This document shows positions 8,767-18,800 of a stretch of DNA of 64,000 bases, in pieces. Location: positions 1 through 64,000 of the forward strand of contig PLKM01000015.1 of assembly GCA_003141095.1 (NCBI GenBank), in the 5' to 3' direction. The stretch is from Acidimicrobiaceae bacterium. GTDB lineage: Bacteria > Actinomycetota > Acidimicrobiia > Acidimicrobiales > RAAP-2. The position numbers and the translations under genes are program-made. Numbering within the stretch: position 1 is the first letter of the stretch; each line of letters begins with the position of its first letter. Under the pieces are notes generated by a model. That model saw only the letters and a program-made list of their open reading frames with translations, did not search any database and had not been told where the DNA came from.

Positions 8767-9555
8767 CTACAAGTCGGGTAGGCCGAAGTCGAGGCTCGGA
8801 ATTTCGGTGCCGCCATCGATCTCGAGCACCTTGCCGGTGAGGAATGCTCCGGCCGGTGAGGCGAGATACACGACGCCGGCGGCGATCTCCTCGGGGTCGG
8901 CGATTCGGTGGAGGGGCGTGAGGTCTTCCATCATCTTCTTGAGCTCGGGCGTGGACGTCACGATCTCGAGTGCCGAGGTCGCGGTCGAACCCGCGGCGAT
9001 GGCGTTCACGCGAATTCGTGGTGCCAAGTCCTTCGAAATGAGGCGGGTGTAGTGCGCGAGGGCGGCCTTGGTCGTACCGTAGGCGGCGTAACCGCGGCCG
9101 GCGATGCGTCCCATCACCGAGGAGATGTTGATGATGGCACCCCCGTCGTCTTCCAATAGCAGCGGCACCGCAGCGAGATTGAGCGCGTGGGCCGTCGTGA
9201 CGTTGAAGTGGAAGGCCTCCTCGAGGTACTCGGGCGTGGTGTCGAGGAACGGGAGAGGAATGGCGCCCCCGACGTTGTTCACGACGACGTCGAGTCGACC
9301 GAACTCGCGTCGTGCCGTCGTCACGAGCGAGCGGACAACGTCGAGGTCAGCGAGGTCGCCGACCACGCTGATTGCGCGACGACCCGCAGCCGCGACGCGC
9401 TCGGTGACCATGTCGAGGTCACTCTGCGTCCGTGCGGCGATGACGACGTCCGCGCCGCACTCGGCGAGCGCCACGGCGCTCGCGGCACCGATGCCCCGGC
9501 CGGCGCCGGTGATGATGGCGACCTTGCCATCGAGACGAAATAGATCGAGAATCAT
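8767..9555 (-). CDS. SDR-family NAD(P)-dependent oxidoreductase
   Basis: A 262-aa classical short-chain dehydrogenase. The cofactor site is TGAGRGIG (residues 16-23), the structural motif is NNVGG (near 93), and the catalytic Ser-Tyr-Lys set appears as the Ser in NISSVMG and [11 protein letters not shown] (Tyr and Lys four apart). The C-terminal [14 protein letters not shown] is the usual tetramer-interface strand. The residues of [10 protein letters not shown] after the second strand hint at NADP(H) preference. The ATG start has AGGAGA about 6 bases upstream. It is a single gene; such enzymes reduce or oxidise ketones/alcohols or 3-oxoacyl thioesters, and the substrate is unknown. Confidence 0.85.
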   Translation of the reverse strand: MILDLFRLDGKVAIITGAGRGIGAASAVALAECGADVVIAARTQSDLDMVTERVAAAGRRAISVVGDLADLDVVRSLVTTARREFGRLDVVVNNVGGAIPLPFLDTTPEYLEEAFHFNVTTAHALNLAAVPLLLEDDGGAIINISSVMGRIAGRGYAAYGTTKAALAHYTRLISKDLAPRIRVNAIAAGSTATSALEIVTSTPELKKMMEDLTPLHRIADPEEIAAGVVYLASPAGAFLTGKVLEIDGGTEIPSLDFGLPDL

Positions 9556-9741
9556 GAGTGTCTCCTAGACGACGTTGCTACGCCTACGATATTCGCCGCA
9601 CCGAGCGCGTCGCTGATTCAGGGCCGCTCACCGGAACTCGTCGAAGCAGGCGCGAGACACCGGTCAGCCCCCCAACCCGGCAGCGCTGCCTTGCAGGCAA
9701 AGGGCGTGCGACAACCTGATTGCCAAGTACGGTGAAGGACG

Positions 9742-9915
9742 ATGCCACTGGTGCGAACACTCCTGACCAGTGTCGAGGTCGGGACCCACCGCTCAATCCA
9801 GCAGTTCCGAGTCGCTGGCGACAAGGGAGGCGGCGACCCGATTTCCAGGCTCACGCCAGTGAGTTTGGAATTCCATGTCCGAGAACGGAATGCACCGGGC
9901 ACAACTCGCCCGTAG
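9742..9915 (+). CDS. Possible small protein (57 aa)
   Basis: An ATG at 9742 follows GTGAAGGA at a good distance and opens 57 codons, ending in TAG at 9913-9915. The peptide (begins MPLVRTLLTSVEVG, ends NAPGTTRP) has balanced composition rather than the arginine-rich look of shadow frames. It belongs to no family I know. Its stop lies about 10 bases before the chosen start of the ada-like gene, so it could be a leader or upstream ORF. Otherwise the 370 bases between 9556 and 9925 hold nothing I recognise. Confidence 0.3.
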   Translation: MPLVRTLLTSVEVGTHRSIQQFRVAGDKGGGDPISRLTPVSLEFHVRERNAPGTTRP

Positions 9916-9925
9916 ATTACGCGGT

Positions 9926-10981
9926 GTGGATGATCTCAGCGCGACAAGATGGCGGGCGGTTGAAGAGCGTGACGTGACAATGGTTGGCGTGTTTGTCTAC
10001 GCCGTGTCCTCGACTGGCGTGTACTGCAAGCCGGGGTGCGGCTCTCGTAGACCGTTACGTCGCAATGTCGAGTTCTTCGCGACACCGGGGGACGCTGTCA
10101 GCTCCGGTTACCGGGCTTGTCGAAAATGCCGACCGGATCAGAATGACGTACTCAGTCCCTCTCTAGCGTCGGTTGTTTCGTTATGCCGCTGGCTGGAAGA
10201 AGTCGTTGACGATCGTGATGTGGCGGCATTCGCCGCGGAGTTGGGCTATAGCGAACGCCACCTACGCCGACGATTCTCCGAGGTGGTGGGCGTGCCGATC
10301 AGTGGCTATCTGCGAGCGCTACAGGCGGAGCGCGCCCGCAAGGCACTTCACGCCAGAGCGCCGGTCACCACGGCAATCTACGAAGCGGGGTACGGGTCGA
10401 ACCGGGCCTTTTACGAGCATGGCGCCCCGCGTCTGGGCATGACGCCGGGCACGTATCGCGCGGGCGGGCGAGGGGAACGGATCGCTTTCACCTCGCTTTC
10501 CACGCCAATTGGTGTGGTCGTCGCTGCGAGCACGGTTCGAGGCGTTTGTGCGGTCCACATCGGTCCCGACGAGGCTTCGCTCGAAGCAAGTCTCGTGACT
10601 GAATTTCCCCACGCAACCTTAGAGCGCGATGATGAAGGGCTCGCTTGGCTGATCGGCGTGCTCGCCGGCGCAGTGCGCGGAGAGACGAACGCAGCGGTCC
10701 TTCCACTCGACCTGGAAGGCACCGCATTTCAGATGCGGGTGTGGGAGGCATTACGTGCCATCCCGGCCGGTCACACTCTCTCGTACTCTGAGGTTGCGGT
10801 CAAGATCGGCGCACCGGGTGCGGTACGGGCGGTGGGCTCGGCGTGTGGCGCGAACCCCGCGGCGCTGGTGGTGCCATGTCACCGCGTCGTCAGACTCGAT
10901 GGTTCACTAGGCGGATACCGATGGGGAATTGCGGTGAAGCAGGCGCTGCTCGACGCCGAAGCCGGGGGTCGCGGCACGTGA
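9926..10981 (+). CDS. ada: Ada: methylated-DNA repair methyltransferase and transcriptional activator
   Basis: A 351-aa three-part Ada protein that removes methyl groups from phosphotriesters and O6-methylguanine and switches on the alkylation response. The N-terminal zinc domain has TTGVYC-type cysteines in TGVYCKPGCGSRRPLRR and YRACRKCRPD (four Cys; the first is the methyl acceptor in the family). An AraC-type helix-turn-helix follows (AAELGYSERHLRRRF, then AIYEAGYGSNRAFYE). The C-terminal Ogt domain carries the acceptor Cys in VVPCHRVVRLDG. GTG 9926 is chosen because MDDLSATRWRAV matches the usual N-terminus; ATG 9875 would add 17 residues. TAGATT lies 7 bases before GTG 9926, so the message may be leaderless. 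It overlaps the next gene by GTGA. Confidence 0.88.
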   Translation: MDDLSATRWRAVEERDVTMVGVFVYAVSSTGVYCKPGCGSRRPLRRNVEFFATPGDAVSSGYRACRKCRPDQNDVLSPSLASVVSLCRWLEEVVDDRDVAAFAAELGYSERHLRRRFSEVVGVPISGYLRALQAERARKALHARAPVTTAIYEAGYGSNRAFYEHGAPRLGMTPGTYRAGGRGERIAFTSLSTPIGVVVAASTVRGVCAVHIGPDEASLEASLVTEFPHATLERDDEGLAWLIGVLAGAVRGETNAAVLPLDLEGTAFQMRVWEALRAIPAGHTLSYSEVAVKIGAPGAVRAVGSACGANPAALVVPCHRVVRLDGSLGGYRWGIAVKQALLDAEAGGRGT

Positions 10982-11964
10982 CAAGAGCCGCGACAGCGCA
11001 GGTCACGACCGGTGACCACCGAGCAGTCGTGCCGTGGCAAGTGTGGTTCGTGGTTCTCGGTGCGATATGGGGCTGTTCGTTTTGGTGGATCAAACTCGGT
11101 TTGCGGGCGATGTCACCCGTGGACGTGGCATTCGCTCGTCTCGTTGCCGGTTCGGGCACACTCCTCGTCATTGCCGCTCTGACTCACACGCGCCTACCAC
11201 GAACGTTACGGACGTGGGGACACCTGTTCGTGCTTTCGCTGCTGCTCAACAGCGTGCCCTTCACGTTGTTCTCCTACGGTGAGACCCACATATCGGCGGT
11301 ACTGGCGGGGCTCATCAACGCCTTCACCCCGCTCGCCACGGTAATCGTCGCCCTTTTTGTTTTGCGTCAAGAGCAACCCAACTCGAAGATCCTCGGCGGA
11401 CTGGCGATTGGCTTGGCCGGAGTAGTCGTCGTCATCGGGGCTTGGAACGGTTTCGGGCGAGGCCAACTTCTCGGCATCGGTGCCTGCCTCGTTGCCGTCG
11501 TCTGTTACGGCTTTGGCTTCTCCTACGCTCGCCGCCACCTCAGCCAACTTCCGGACAAGCCGGTCGCCCTGGCGACGGGCCAGGTTCTCTGCGGGACCGT
11601 TCAACTGCTGCCCTTCGCCTTCGCCTTCGGCCACGTCGCGGCCCATCGCCAGGTGTCGTCACTGCTGGCCCTCGCCGCCCTCGGGATTCTGGGAACTGGT
11701 GTGGCGTACATTCTGAACTTCCATATAGTGCGCCACGCCCCCGCCACCATCGCCAGCAGCGTCACCTACCTCACACCAGTCTTTGCGGTCATCGTCGGCG
11801 TGGCGTTTCTCAACGAATCGTTGAGTTGGAACGAACCGGTCGGCGCGCTGCTCATTCTCGTCGGCGCCGCGGTCGCGCAGGATCGTCTCCATCGACGGAC
11901 ACGATTGACGCCTGTCAATGACGCGCAGGAATCCACTGCAGATCAATGGGACCTTGGAAGTTGA
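10978..11964 (+). CDS. EamA/DMT-family transporter
   Basis: A 328-aa membrane protein with about ten hydrophobic segments arranged as two EamA repeats (first repeat from PWQVWFVVLGAIWGCSFWWIK; second from LGIGACLVAVVCYGFGFSYA). Members export amino acids, nucleotides or other metabolites. The frame is open well upstream, but GTG 10978 overlaps the ada stop by 4 bases (GTGA), and the residues before it are not membrane-like. Coupling to ada suggests co-expression under alkylation stress, though the physiological link is unclear. The tail after the tenth helix is short and hydrophilic. Confidence 0.8.
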   Translation: MTRAATAQVTTGDHRAVVPWQVWFVVLGAIWGCSFWWIKLGLRAMSPVDVAFARLVAGSGTLLVIAALTHTRLPRTLRTWGHLFVLSLLLNSVPFTLFSYGETHISAVLAGLINAFTPLATVIVALFVLRQEQPNSKILGGLAIGLAGVVVVIGAWNGFGRGQLLGIGACLVAVVCYGFGFSYARRHLSQLPDKPVALATGQVLCGTVQLLPFAFAFGHVAAHRQVSSLLALAALGILGTGVAYILNFHIVRHAPATIASSVTYLTPVFAVIVGVAFLNESLSWNEPVGALLILVGAAVAQDRLHRRTRLTPVNDAQESTADQWDLGS

Positions 11965-12201
11965 AGTGTCACGGCTCGTGAATTGAGTTGCCCAACTGGT
12001 TGTCGACAGGGCATCCGCTGAGACGTTCTGGTGATTGTCACGCCCCACGATGAACGCCGTAAATCTCTCGTGCCACCGCAACGACTCGTTGTCAGGAGTT
12101 CGGTCCAGCGCCGGTCCACGAGCGACCGAAGCGGCCCGGGTAGCGAAGACGCGCGCGTGAATCGCCCGAGGCTGTGATCCCTCGGGGTAGCGTGCGAGCA
12201 C

Positions 12202-13800
12202 GTGGAGAAGATTCGAAATTTCTGGGGGTGGGGGTTTGAGGGTGCGGGCCTCACCCCCGTTGAGCAACGCGCACTCGCGAAGCGGGTTCAGCCGTTCATT
12301 GCGATCGCGCCCGAGGCGATCGTTCCACCGACGTCCGACGAGCTACACCTGCCCACTTCGCGTATCAAGCCGCCCGATTCACTCGCGCCGTGGTGCCAGT
12401 TCGACGCTGTTTCTCGCGCGGGCCACACCTACGGCAAGTCGTTCCGAGACATAGTCCGAGCACTCGAGCGCCGCTGGGAGCTGCCTCCGGATGTCGTCGT
12501 ATCGCCACCCGATGAAGACGGGGTCGTCGCAGTTCTCGAATGGGCGTCCCAGATCGATGCCGTGGTGATTCCCTACGGTGGGGGCTCCTCGGTCGTGGGA
12601 GGAGTCGAAGCCCCCGCCAACGACGACCGACCCGTCATCAGCTGCGACCTCGGGCGACTGGATCGGGTTCTCGAGATCGACACCGTGTCGCGGGCCGCGC
12701 TCGTCCAAGCGGGAGTATTCGGACCCTCCCTCGAAGCGCAACTACGACCGCACGAACTCACGCTGCGCCACTACCCGCAGAGCTTTGAGGTCTCGTCACT
12801 CGGCGGCTGGATCGCGACGCGCTCGGGCGGCCACTACGCGACGCTGCACACCCATATCGACGACTTCGTCGAGTCGGTCCGGGCCGTAACCCCCGCGGGG
12901 TTCTGGGAGTCTCGTCGGTTGCCGGGCTCTGGCGCCGGCCCCTCGCCCGACCGGCTGCTGCTTGGTTCAGAAGGAATTCTCGGCGTGATCACGGCGGCGT
13001 GGATGCGCCTGCAGGATCGCCCACGGTTCCGGGCTTCGGCCGTCGCCAAATTCGCCACCTTCGAAGCGGGCGCTCAATCGGCACGAGCCTTGGCCCAGTC
13101 GGGACTGTGGCCGTCGAACTGTCGGCTCCTTGACGCCACCGAATCGATGATGACCGGAGCCGGTTCCGGTGACGCTCACCTTCTACTGATTGGTTTCGAG
13201 TCCGCCGACCACCCGGTGGGCGAGGCCTTGACGAGGGCGGCGGAACTGGCACGCGATCATGGCGGGGTCGTTGAGATTCGTGGCGACAACGAGAGCGCGA
13301 GCCGAGAAGGACAATTCGACGCCGCGGACCAGTGGCGGGGGGCCTTCCTGCGTGCGCCCTACATCCGCGACAGTCTTGTCTGCCTCGGACTCATCAGCGA
13401 GACGTTCGAGACCGCAATCACCTGGGATCGATTCGATGCCTTCATCAACAACGTCAGGGCTTCGACCGAAGAAGCCCTGCGAGCCGTAGGTGCGTGGCCA
13501 GCACTCGTCACCTGCCGATTAACGCACGTCTACCCCGACGGCGCGGCACCGTACTTCACCGTCCTCGCTCCCGGGCGAAGCTCGGGGCGACTGGCGCAGT
13601 GGCAGGAAGTAAAGAGCGCCGTCATGGACGCCATCGCCGCCGGCGGCGGCACGGTGACGCATCATCATTCCGTCGGACGCGACCACCGACCTGGTTACGA
13701 TCTTGAGCGTCCCGAACTCTTCGCGGCCCAGCTACGAGCAGCGAAGAAAGTGGTGGATCCTCGCGCAATGCTCAATCCGGGCGTGCTCATCGATCCCTGA
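12202..13800 (+). CDS. agpS: FAD-binding oxidase, alkyl-DHAP synthase (AGPS)-like
   Basis: A 532-aa flavoprotein of the PCMH/vanillyl-alcohol-oxidase fold. The FAD-binding region lies around residues 96-280 and includes VIPYGGGSSVVGG and the SSLGGWIATRSGGHYAT segment. The C-terminal part carries the triple histidine in TVTHHHSVGRDH and ends VDPRAMLNPGVL, both hallmarks of alkylglycerone-phosphate synthases. The N-terminal MEKIRNFWGWGFEG also matches that group. In eukaryotes AGPS swaps an acyl for an alkyl chain on dihydroxyacetone phosphate (ether lipids); the bacterial role is less certain, and a lactate/glycolate-oxidase-type activity is an alternative. The start is GTG 12202. About 237 bases without a recognised gene precede it. 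Confidence 0.75.
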   Translation: MEKIRNFWGWGFEGAGLTPVEQRALAKRVQPFIAIAPEAIVPPTSDELHLPTSRIKPPDSLAPWCQFDAVSRAGHTYGKSFRDIVRALERRWELPPDVVVSPPDEDGVVAVLEWASQIDAVVIPYGGGSSVVGGVEAPANDDRPVISCDLGRLDRVLEIDTVSRAALVQAGVFGPSLEAQLRPHELTLRHYPQSFEVSSLGGWIATRSGGHYATLHTHIDDFVESVRAVTPAGFWESRRLPGSGAGPSPDRLLLGSEGILGVITAAWMRLQDRPRFRASAVAKFATFEAGAQSARALAQSGLWPSNCRLLDATESMMTGAGSGDAHLLLIGFESADHPVGEALTRAAELARDHGGVVEIRGDNESASREGQFDAADQWRGAFLRAPYIRDSLVCLGLISETFETAITWDRFDAFINNVRASTEEALRAVGAWPALVTCRLTHVYPDGAAPYFTVLAPGRSSGRLAQWQEVKSAVMDAIAAGGGTVTHHHSVGRDHRPGYDLERPELFAAQLRAAKKVVDPRAMLNPGVLIDP

Positions 13801-13850
13801 GTACGCCACCGTGGATCACGCCGGCTTTTGTCACGAGCCGAGTCCTCACA

Positions 13851-13875
13851 CGCCGAGCGCAACATGCGCTCGGCG
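13851..13875. terminator. Hairpin between convergent genes
   Basis: A perfect 10-bp stem (CGCCGAGCGC/GCGCTCGGCG) with a 5-base loop lies between the plus-strand AGPS-like gene and the end of the minus-strand oxidoreductase at 13878. Its position between two convergent stops and its strong G+C stem suggest a bidirectional terminator. No T run is present. Confidence 0.65.
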
Positions 13876-13877
13876 AG

Positions 13878-14915
13878 TTAGCCCCGCACTGCGTCGATAA
13901 TCCGCGCTCTCGTCTCCGCACGGGGCCATCCACCGAGGATCATTGTCGTCAGACAAGTCGAGCGCCAGCTGCGCTCGATCTCCTCGACGATCTTGTCGGC
14001 GGGGCCGACGAGGGCGACGTCCTCGACCATCGCGGTCGGCACCAGGGCGAGTGCGCCGGCGCGGTCGCCCGCGAGGTACGCGTCCTGGATGGCCTCACAC
14101 TCCTCGCCCCAGCCCATCCGCACGAAGACGTCGTGGTGGAAATTCGCTCCCTTCGCACCCATCCCCCCGATGTAGAGCGCGAGGACCGGCTTCAAGAAGG
14201 AGGCCGCGACCTCGACGTCGTCGTGCTCCACCAACCAGACGGTGCAGGCAACCTCAAAGTCGTCGCTCGTCGCGTGCGCGGCGTCACGAGAGAACCCTTC
14301 GGACAGGGCTTCGCGATAGAAGCCGTCTGACTTAGGAGAGAACCACAGCGGCAACCATCCGTCGCCAATCTCGGCGGCGAGCGCTACGTTCTTCGGTCCT
14401 TCGGCTGCGAGCAGAATCGGAATAGAGGGTCGATACGGGTGGATCGTCGACTTCAGCGCCTTGCCCAAGTGATCCCCGCCGTCGAACGGCAGCTGATAAT
14501 GACGTCCCTCGAAGGAGACCGGCGCGGCGCGCGACATTGTCTGGCGCATGATCTCCACATATTCACGCGTTCGTTCGAGCGGTCGTGGGTAGGGCTGACC
14601 GTACCACCCTTCGACGACCTGAGGTCCCGAAGCACCGATACCCAGTAGCACCCGACCGCCGGAGAGATGATCCAGCGTCATCGCAGCCATCGCCAACGCG
14701 GTAGGAGTTCGCGCGGCCATCTGGCATATGGATGTTCCAAGTTTGATCGTGGTGGTGCTCGCTCCCCACCACGCGAGCGGAGTCAGCGCGTCAGAGCCGT
14801 ACGCCTCCGCGGTCCAAAAACTATCCAAACCCAGCGCCTCGGCCTCGTGAAGTTGCTGCGCAACCCCAGCTGGTGGCCCAGAACCCCAGTACCCCGCTCC
14901 CAAACCGACCTTCAT
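13878..14915 (-). CDS. LLM-class F420-dependent oxidoreductase
   Basis: A 345-aa luciferase-like TIM-barrel enzyme expected to use coenzyme F420 or FMN. The N-terminus MKVGLGAGYWG and AEALGLDSFWTAEAYGSD, then the GTSICQMAARTP strand and the LSGGRVLLGIGASGPQV loop, are typical of the actinobacterial F420 branch. A later segment, ILLAAEGPKNVALAAEIGDG, fits the cofactor-site helix. It is monocistronic on the minus strand, with an ATG start. The substrate is not predictable. Such enzymes are abundant in mycobacteria and related organisms, which supports the lineage guess. Confidence 0.82.
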   Translation of the reverse strand: MKVGLGAGYWGSGPPAGVAQQLHEAEALGLDSFWTAEAYGSDALTPLAWWGASTTTIKLGTSICQMAARTPTALAMAAMTLDHLSGGRVLLGIGASGPQVVEGWYGQPYPRPLERTREYVEIMRQTMSRAAPVSFEGRHYQLPFDGGDHLGKALKSTIHPYRPSIPILLAAEGPKNVALAAEIGDGWLPLWFSPKSDGFYREALSEGFSRDAAHATSDDFEVACTVWLVEHDDVEVAASFLKPVLALYIGGMGAKGANFHHDVFVRMGWGEECEAIQDAYLAGDRAGALALVPTAMVEDVALVGPADKIVEEIERSWRSTCLTTMILGGWPRAETRARIIDAVRG

Positions 14916-15111
14916 GATCCCTCCGTCATTAACTCACTCGCATACTCGCACGGTTTTGCCGTCGTGGTGAGTAGATGAGTCACGTTAATCACCGACGACG
15001 CAGAGCACGTGGACTCACCGACCTCGTTGACAAAGCGTCCTTCTGAGTGCCTTGCCGGCGCATCCACTCGGCACCGGAGTTTCAACCACCGCCGGGTGCC
15101 ACTCGTGGTCC

Positions 15112-15507
15112 TCACCGGCCGGGGGCCTCCAACGCCGATCTGAGACCAACTGGCAGCGCAGCGACCACTAGATCGTAGGAATCCGTGATCAAGCCTTCGA
15201 TCAGGTCCGTAGGCAACGTTGGAGAGAGAACAAGGGTGATCCAATGCCGCTTGTTCATGTGATAGCCAGGGGTGACTTCGTCGAACTGCTGGACGAGGAA
15301 CGAGCCGTAGTCAGGGTCGCACTTGAGGGTGGCGCGGCCGGGCGCGTCGTCCAGGCTCACCACCGCGAACATTCTGCCGACAACTTTAAAAACTGAGGTG
15401 GTCAATCCGAACGGGTGCGCGAGCTCGACTGTAGGCAACTGCGAGCAGGTCGCGAGCGCCCACACTCGCCCAGCGAAGGAGTCGTCCAGCCCTTCGAACG
15501 ACGGCAC
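15112..15507 (-). CDS. MmcQ/YjbR-family protein
   Basis: A 131-aa protein with the YjbR fold: a start helix, then ELAHPFGLTTSVFKVVGRMFAVVS, a lysine/cysteine strand (ATLKCDPDYG) and the conserved end PGYHMNKRHWITL, followed by a C-terminal helix ending LITDSYDLVVAALP. Members have a cyclophilin-like or DNA-binding-like structure and an unsettled role. The open frame extends to 15570, but GTG 15507 is preferred because GTGGGAA lies about 8 bases ahead; GTG 15465 would also give a usual-size product. No operon partner is visible. Confidence 0.75.
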   Translation of the reverse strand: MPSFEGLDDSFAGRVWALATCSQLPTVELAHPFGLTTSVFKVVGRMFAVVSLDDAPGRATLKCDPDYGSFLVQQFDEVTPGYHMNKRHWITLVLSPTLPTDLIEGLITDSYDLVVAALPVGLRSALEAPGR

Positions 15508-15826
15508 CCGCGAAATTCCCACTATTTGGCGCCAGCGATGAACGCACGCTGGTCGAGCAGGCAGAGCCACGGGCCATCGGACTGGCGACGAATGACTGGC
15601 GCCCGAGCGCCAGCCCCGCCGTTGGCACGCTCCTCAGACAAACGGGTGAGGGCTTCGCGCTCCAGGGCCTTGTCCTTTGTCGACAACGTCAACCTTCCGT
15701 AAAAAACTGATCCTAGACACTTCCCGTTTGACGTACCCAAAGACGCCAGCTGCTTGGCTTGAGTTGTTTCATCACTGCGATTCGGACCTTGTTGTCGCTC
15801 TGCGTTGAGGCGGAGCCCGCGAGGCC
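15508..15826. other. 319-base gap before putA end
   Basis: Between the yjbR-like start and the putA stop, both on the minus strand, I see no recognisable protein and no strong hairpin. The promoter for the yjbR-like gene should lie in the first 100 bases above 15507. Confidence 0.35.
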
Positions 15827-18800
15827 TTACGAACCACCGCGCTTCGTCGCGAGACCCCGACAGATCGGCCTGGGGCCCGCGTTCACGTTGCCGTAGCGGT
15901 GGCGCGTCATGGCCACGCTCTGCTCGAGAAACCACCTCGGGCCCTCGACGGCGCCCGACTGGCTAATCGCTCGACGATCAGTTGAAATCCCGTGGTCGAG
16001 CAGGGCTACAACCGGAGCCGCCTCGCGGCTGAGCCACCGCACCTTGCCGAACGTCGCGCTGCGCGCGACCAACTCATCCACGCTCTCCCTGACGACGTGC
16101 ATCTCGCCCTCAACTCCGTCCTTCGCGCTGAACGAAATGTGCGCCCCGGTCATCGCCGCCAGAACTTCAACAAACGTGGCTTGTTCCGAATCGAACGACT
16201 CGTCGATGCGCACGACGATCGGCGCCAAGGTGTAGCGATAGCGCTGCGTGTTCGATTCAACACTGAGACCGGCCTCGTCGCGCGCCACGGATCCAAAGTC
16301 TCGCCACCACGACGCGAGTTCGCCCGCGGCGCCACTGGCCTCGTGAAGCGCCGGCCAGCGCCTCAGGCAGTTGATGTAGTTCGGTCCTCCGGCCTTCGCC
16401 GTCGGACCGACACTGCTGCGCTTCCAGCCGCCGAACGGCTGGCGGTTCACGACCGCACCCGTGACGCCCCGATTCACGTAGAGGTTTCCGGCCTCCACGT
16501 GGTCAATCCAGTACTCGCACTCCGCTTCGTCCAGCGATTGCAGGCCCGCGGTGAGTCCGAAGGGTACTTGGTTCTGCCAGGTCAGTGCGGTCGCAAAGTC
16601 CGGCGCGGGCATCACCGCCAAGACGGGTCCGAACCACTCATTGACGTGACTCCATGATCCTGGTCGTACGCCGATCTTCACCCCGGGGCGCCACTGAAGC
16701 TCCGCCTCGTCGATCGGTTCGGGCTTCACGAGCCACGTCTCACCCGGATCCAGTTGGTGGAGCGCCCGATGGAGCGCCGCTTCACCCTGGCGAATGATCG
16801 GGCCGACCACCGTCGCCGTGTCGTAGCCTCGGCCGACTCGAAGGCTGCGCACCGAATCCGACAGTTGGCGCAGAAAGAGGGGGTTGTCGTAGACCGACCG
16901 GTCCACGATCGCGAGGCTGGCGGCGCTACACTTTTGGCCGGCGTGACCAAAAGCCGAATGTACGAGATCCTTCACCGCGAGGTCGATGTCAGCGTAGGAC
17001 GAGATGAGTATCGCGTTCTTGCCGCTGGTTTCGGCCAAGAGATTGATATCGGGCCTCCACGACGAGAAGAGCGATGCGGTCTCGAACGAGCCCGTCAGGA
17101 TCACTCCGTCAACGCCCTCGTGGGTCACCAGGCGGCGCCCGCAGTCGTCGTCGCGCGTGGGCACGAACTGGAGAACGTCGCGGGGAACTCCGCCTTGCCA
17201 CAGTTGCTGGACTATCTCCCACGCCACGGCGACGGTTTCGGGGGCTGGCTTCAAGATGACGGTGTTGCCGGCGGCGAGCGCGGCGCACACTCCGCCGGTG
17301 GGAATGGCGTAGGGAAAGTTCCAAGGAGGCACCACCAGTACCACCCCGAGCGGCTCCGAGTCTCCGAAGTCCCGTGCTTGGAGGGCGTAGAAGCGGGCGA
17401 AGTCGATCGCCTCGCTGACCTCAGGGTCGGCCTCGCTCACGGTCTTACCCGCATCGCGGGCCATGATCGCAATGGTGGTGGCGCGCTGGTGCTCCATGAT
17501 ATTCGCCGCTCGAAGAAGCATCGCGCGACGCTCGTCACAGCCGCGCGACGCCCAGTGCGTCGCGACCGCTCGCGAGCTGGCGACGGCCTTGTCGATCTGG
17601 GCGTCGGTGGCGACGAAGTAGCGATACCAGATCGCGCCGTTATTACTGGGGTCGCCGCCCTCTTCGAACTCGCACGTCGTCACTTCTTCACGATCAATGA
17701 CGATTGGAATCTGTCGCGTTCCCGGACGTTGCACGTCTCGAAGAGCGTCGATGACGTCGGTCTGATAGGTGGGATTGGTCGGGTCCCCGTCGGCCGCATT
17801 TTCAAACCGCTCAGCGGTGCTGGGCCGAGGCGTCGCGTGACGTCGCGTCGTGGTGACGACGTTATGACGCTGGGCGAGCGCGTCGAGAAAGCGTCGCTGC
17901 TGCTCGGCGAAGACCTTCTCATCCTTGGCAATGTAGAAGGCAGCCTTCAGATAGTTCTCATCCGAAGTGTTCTCGTCCAGTCGACGCACGAGGTAGGCGA
18001 CCGCCGCGGAAAAGTCGTCGTGGCGGGTCACCGGCGCATAGAGAAGCACCGTCAGGCCGCTCCTCACGAGTGTGAGCGCTTCGGCGTTGGCCATTCCCTC
18101 GAGCATCTCAATGTCGAGTTGGTCGATCACCCCGCGTTCACGCGCAACAGCCAAGGCCCAGGTGACATGAAAGAGATTGTGGCTCGCCACCCCCACGCGG
18201 ACCGCCTGGGCGTGCTCGGCACGCAAGCTGATGTCCACGAGACGGGCGTAACTTGCATCAACGTCGGCCTTCGTTCCATAGGGTGCCGGTACCCAGCCGT
18301 GCAGCTCCGCTTCGGCGTGCTCCATGGCAAGATTCGCCCCCTTCACGAGTCGAACCTTGATGCGCCCACCACTTCGCTCGAAACGATCCTGCGCCCAGGT
18401 GATCAGCTCATCCAGGGCCGAGTGCGAATCGGGCAAATACGCTTGAAGCACGATGCCCGCGGAGAGGGCCTCAAACTCGGGCTCGGCTAGGACGGCCCGG
18501 AACGCGTCAACGGTAAGACGCAGGTCGCGGTACTCCTCCATGTCCAAGTTGACGAACACTCCATTTCGTTGCCCCTCTCGGTAAAGGGTCCGAAGTTCCT
18601 CACTGACCCGGGTCAACGATCCCTCGTGGTCGATCGCCACCAGTTGGCTCACCACGGACGAAAGCTTCACGGACACGTAGTTCACCTCATCGCGGCGCAT
18701 CATTTCGAGCACGCGTTCCAGTCGATCATTCGCCTCGCGCTCGCCCAGCACCGCTTCACCGAGGACGTTGACGTTGAGACGGATCCCATCGCGTCGGCGA

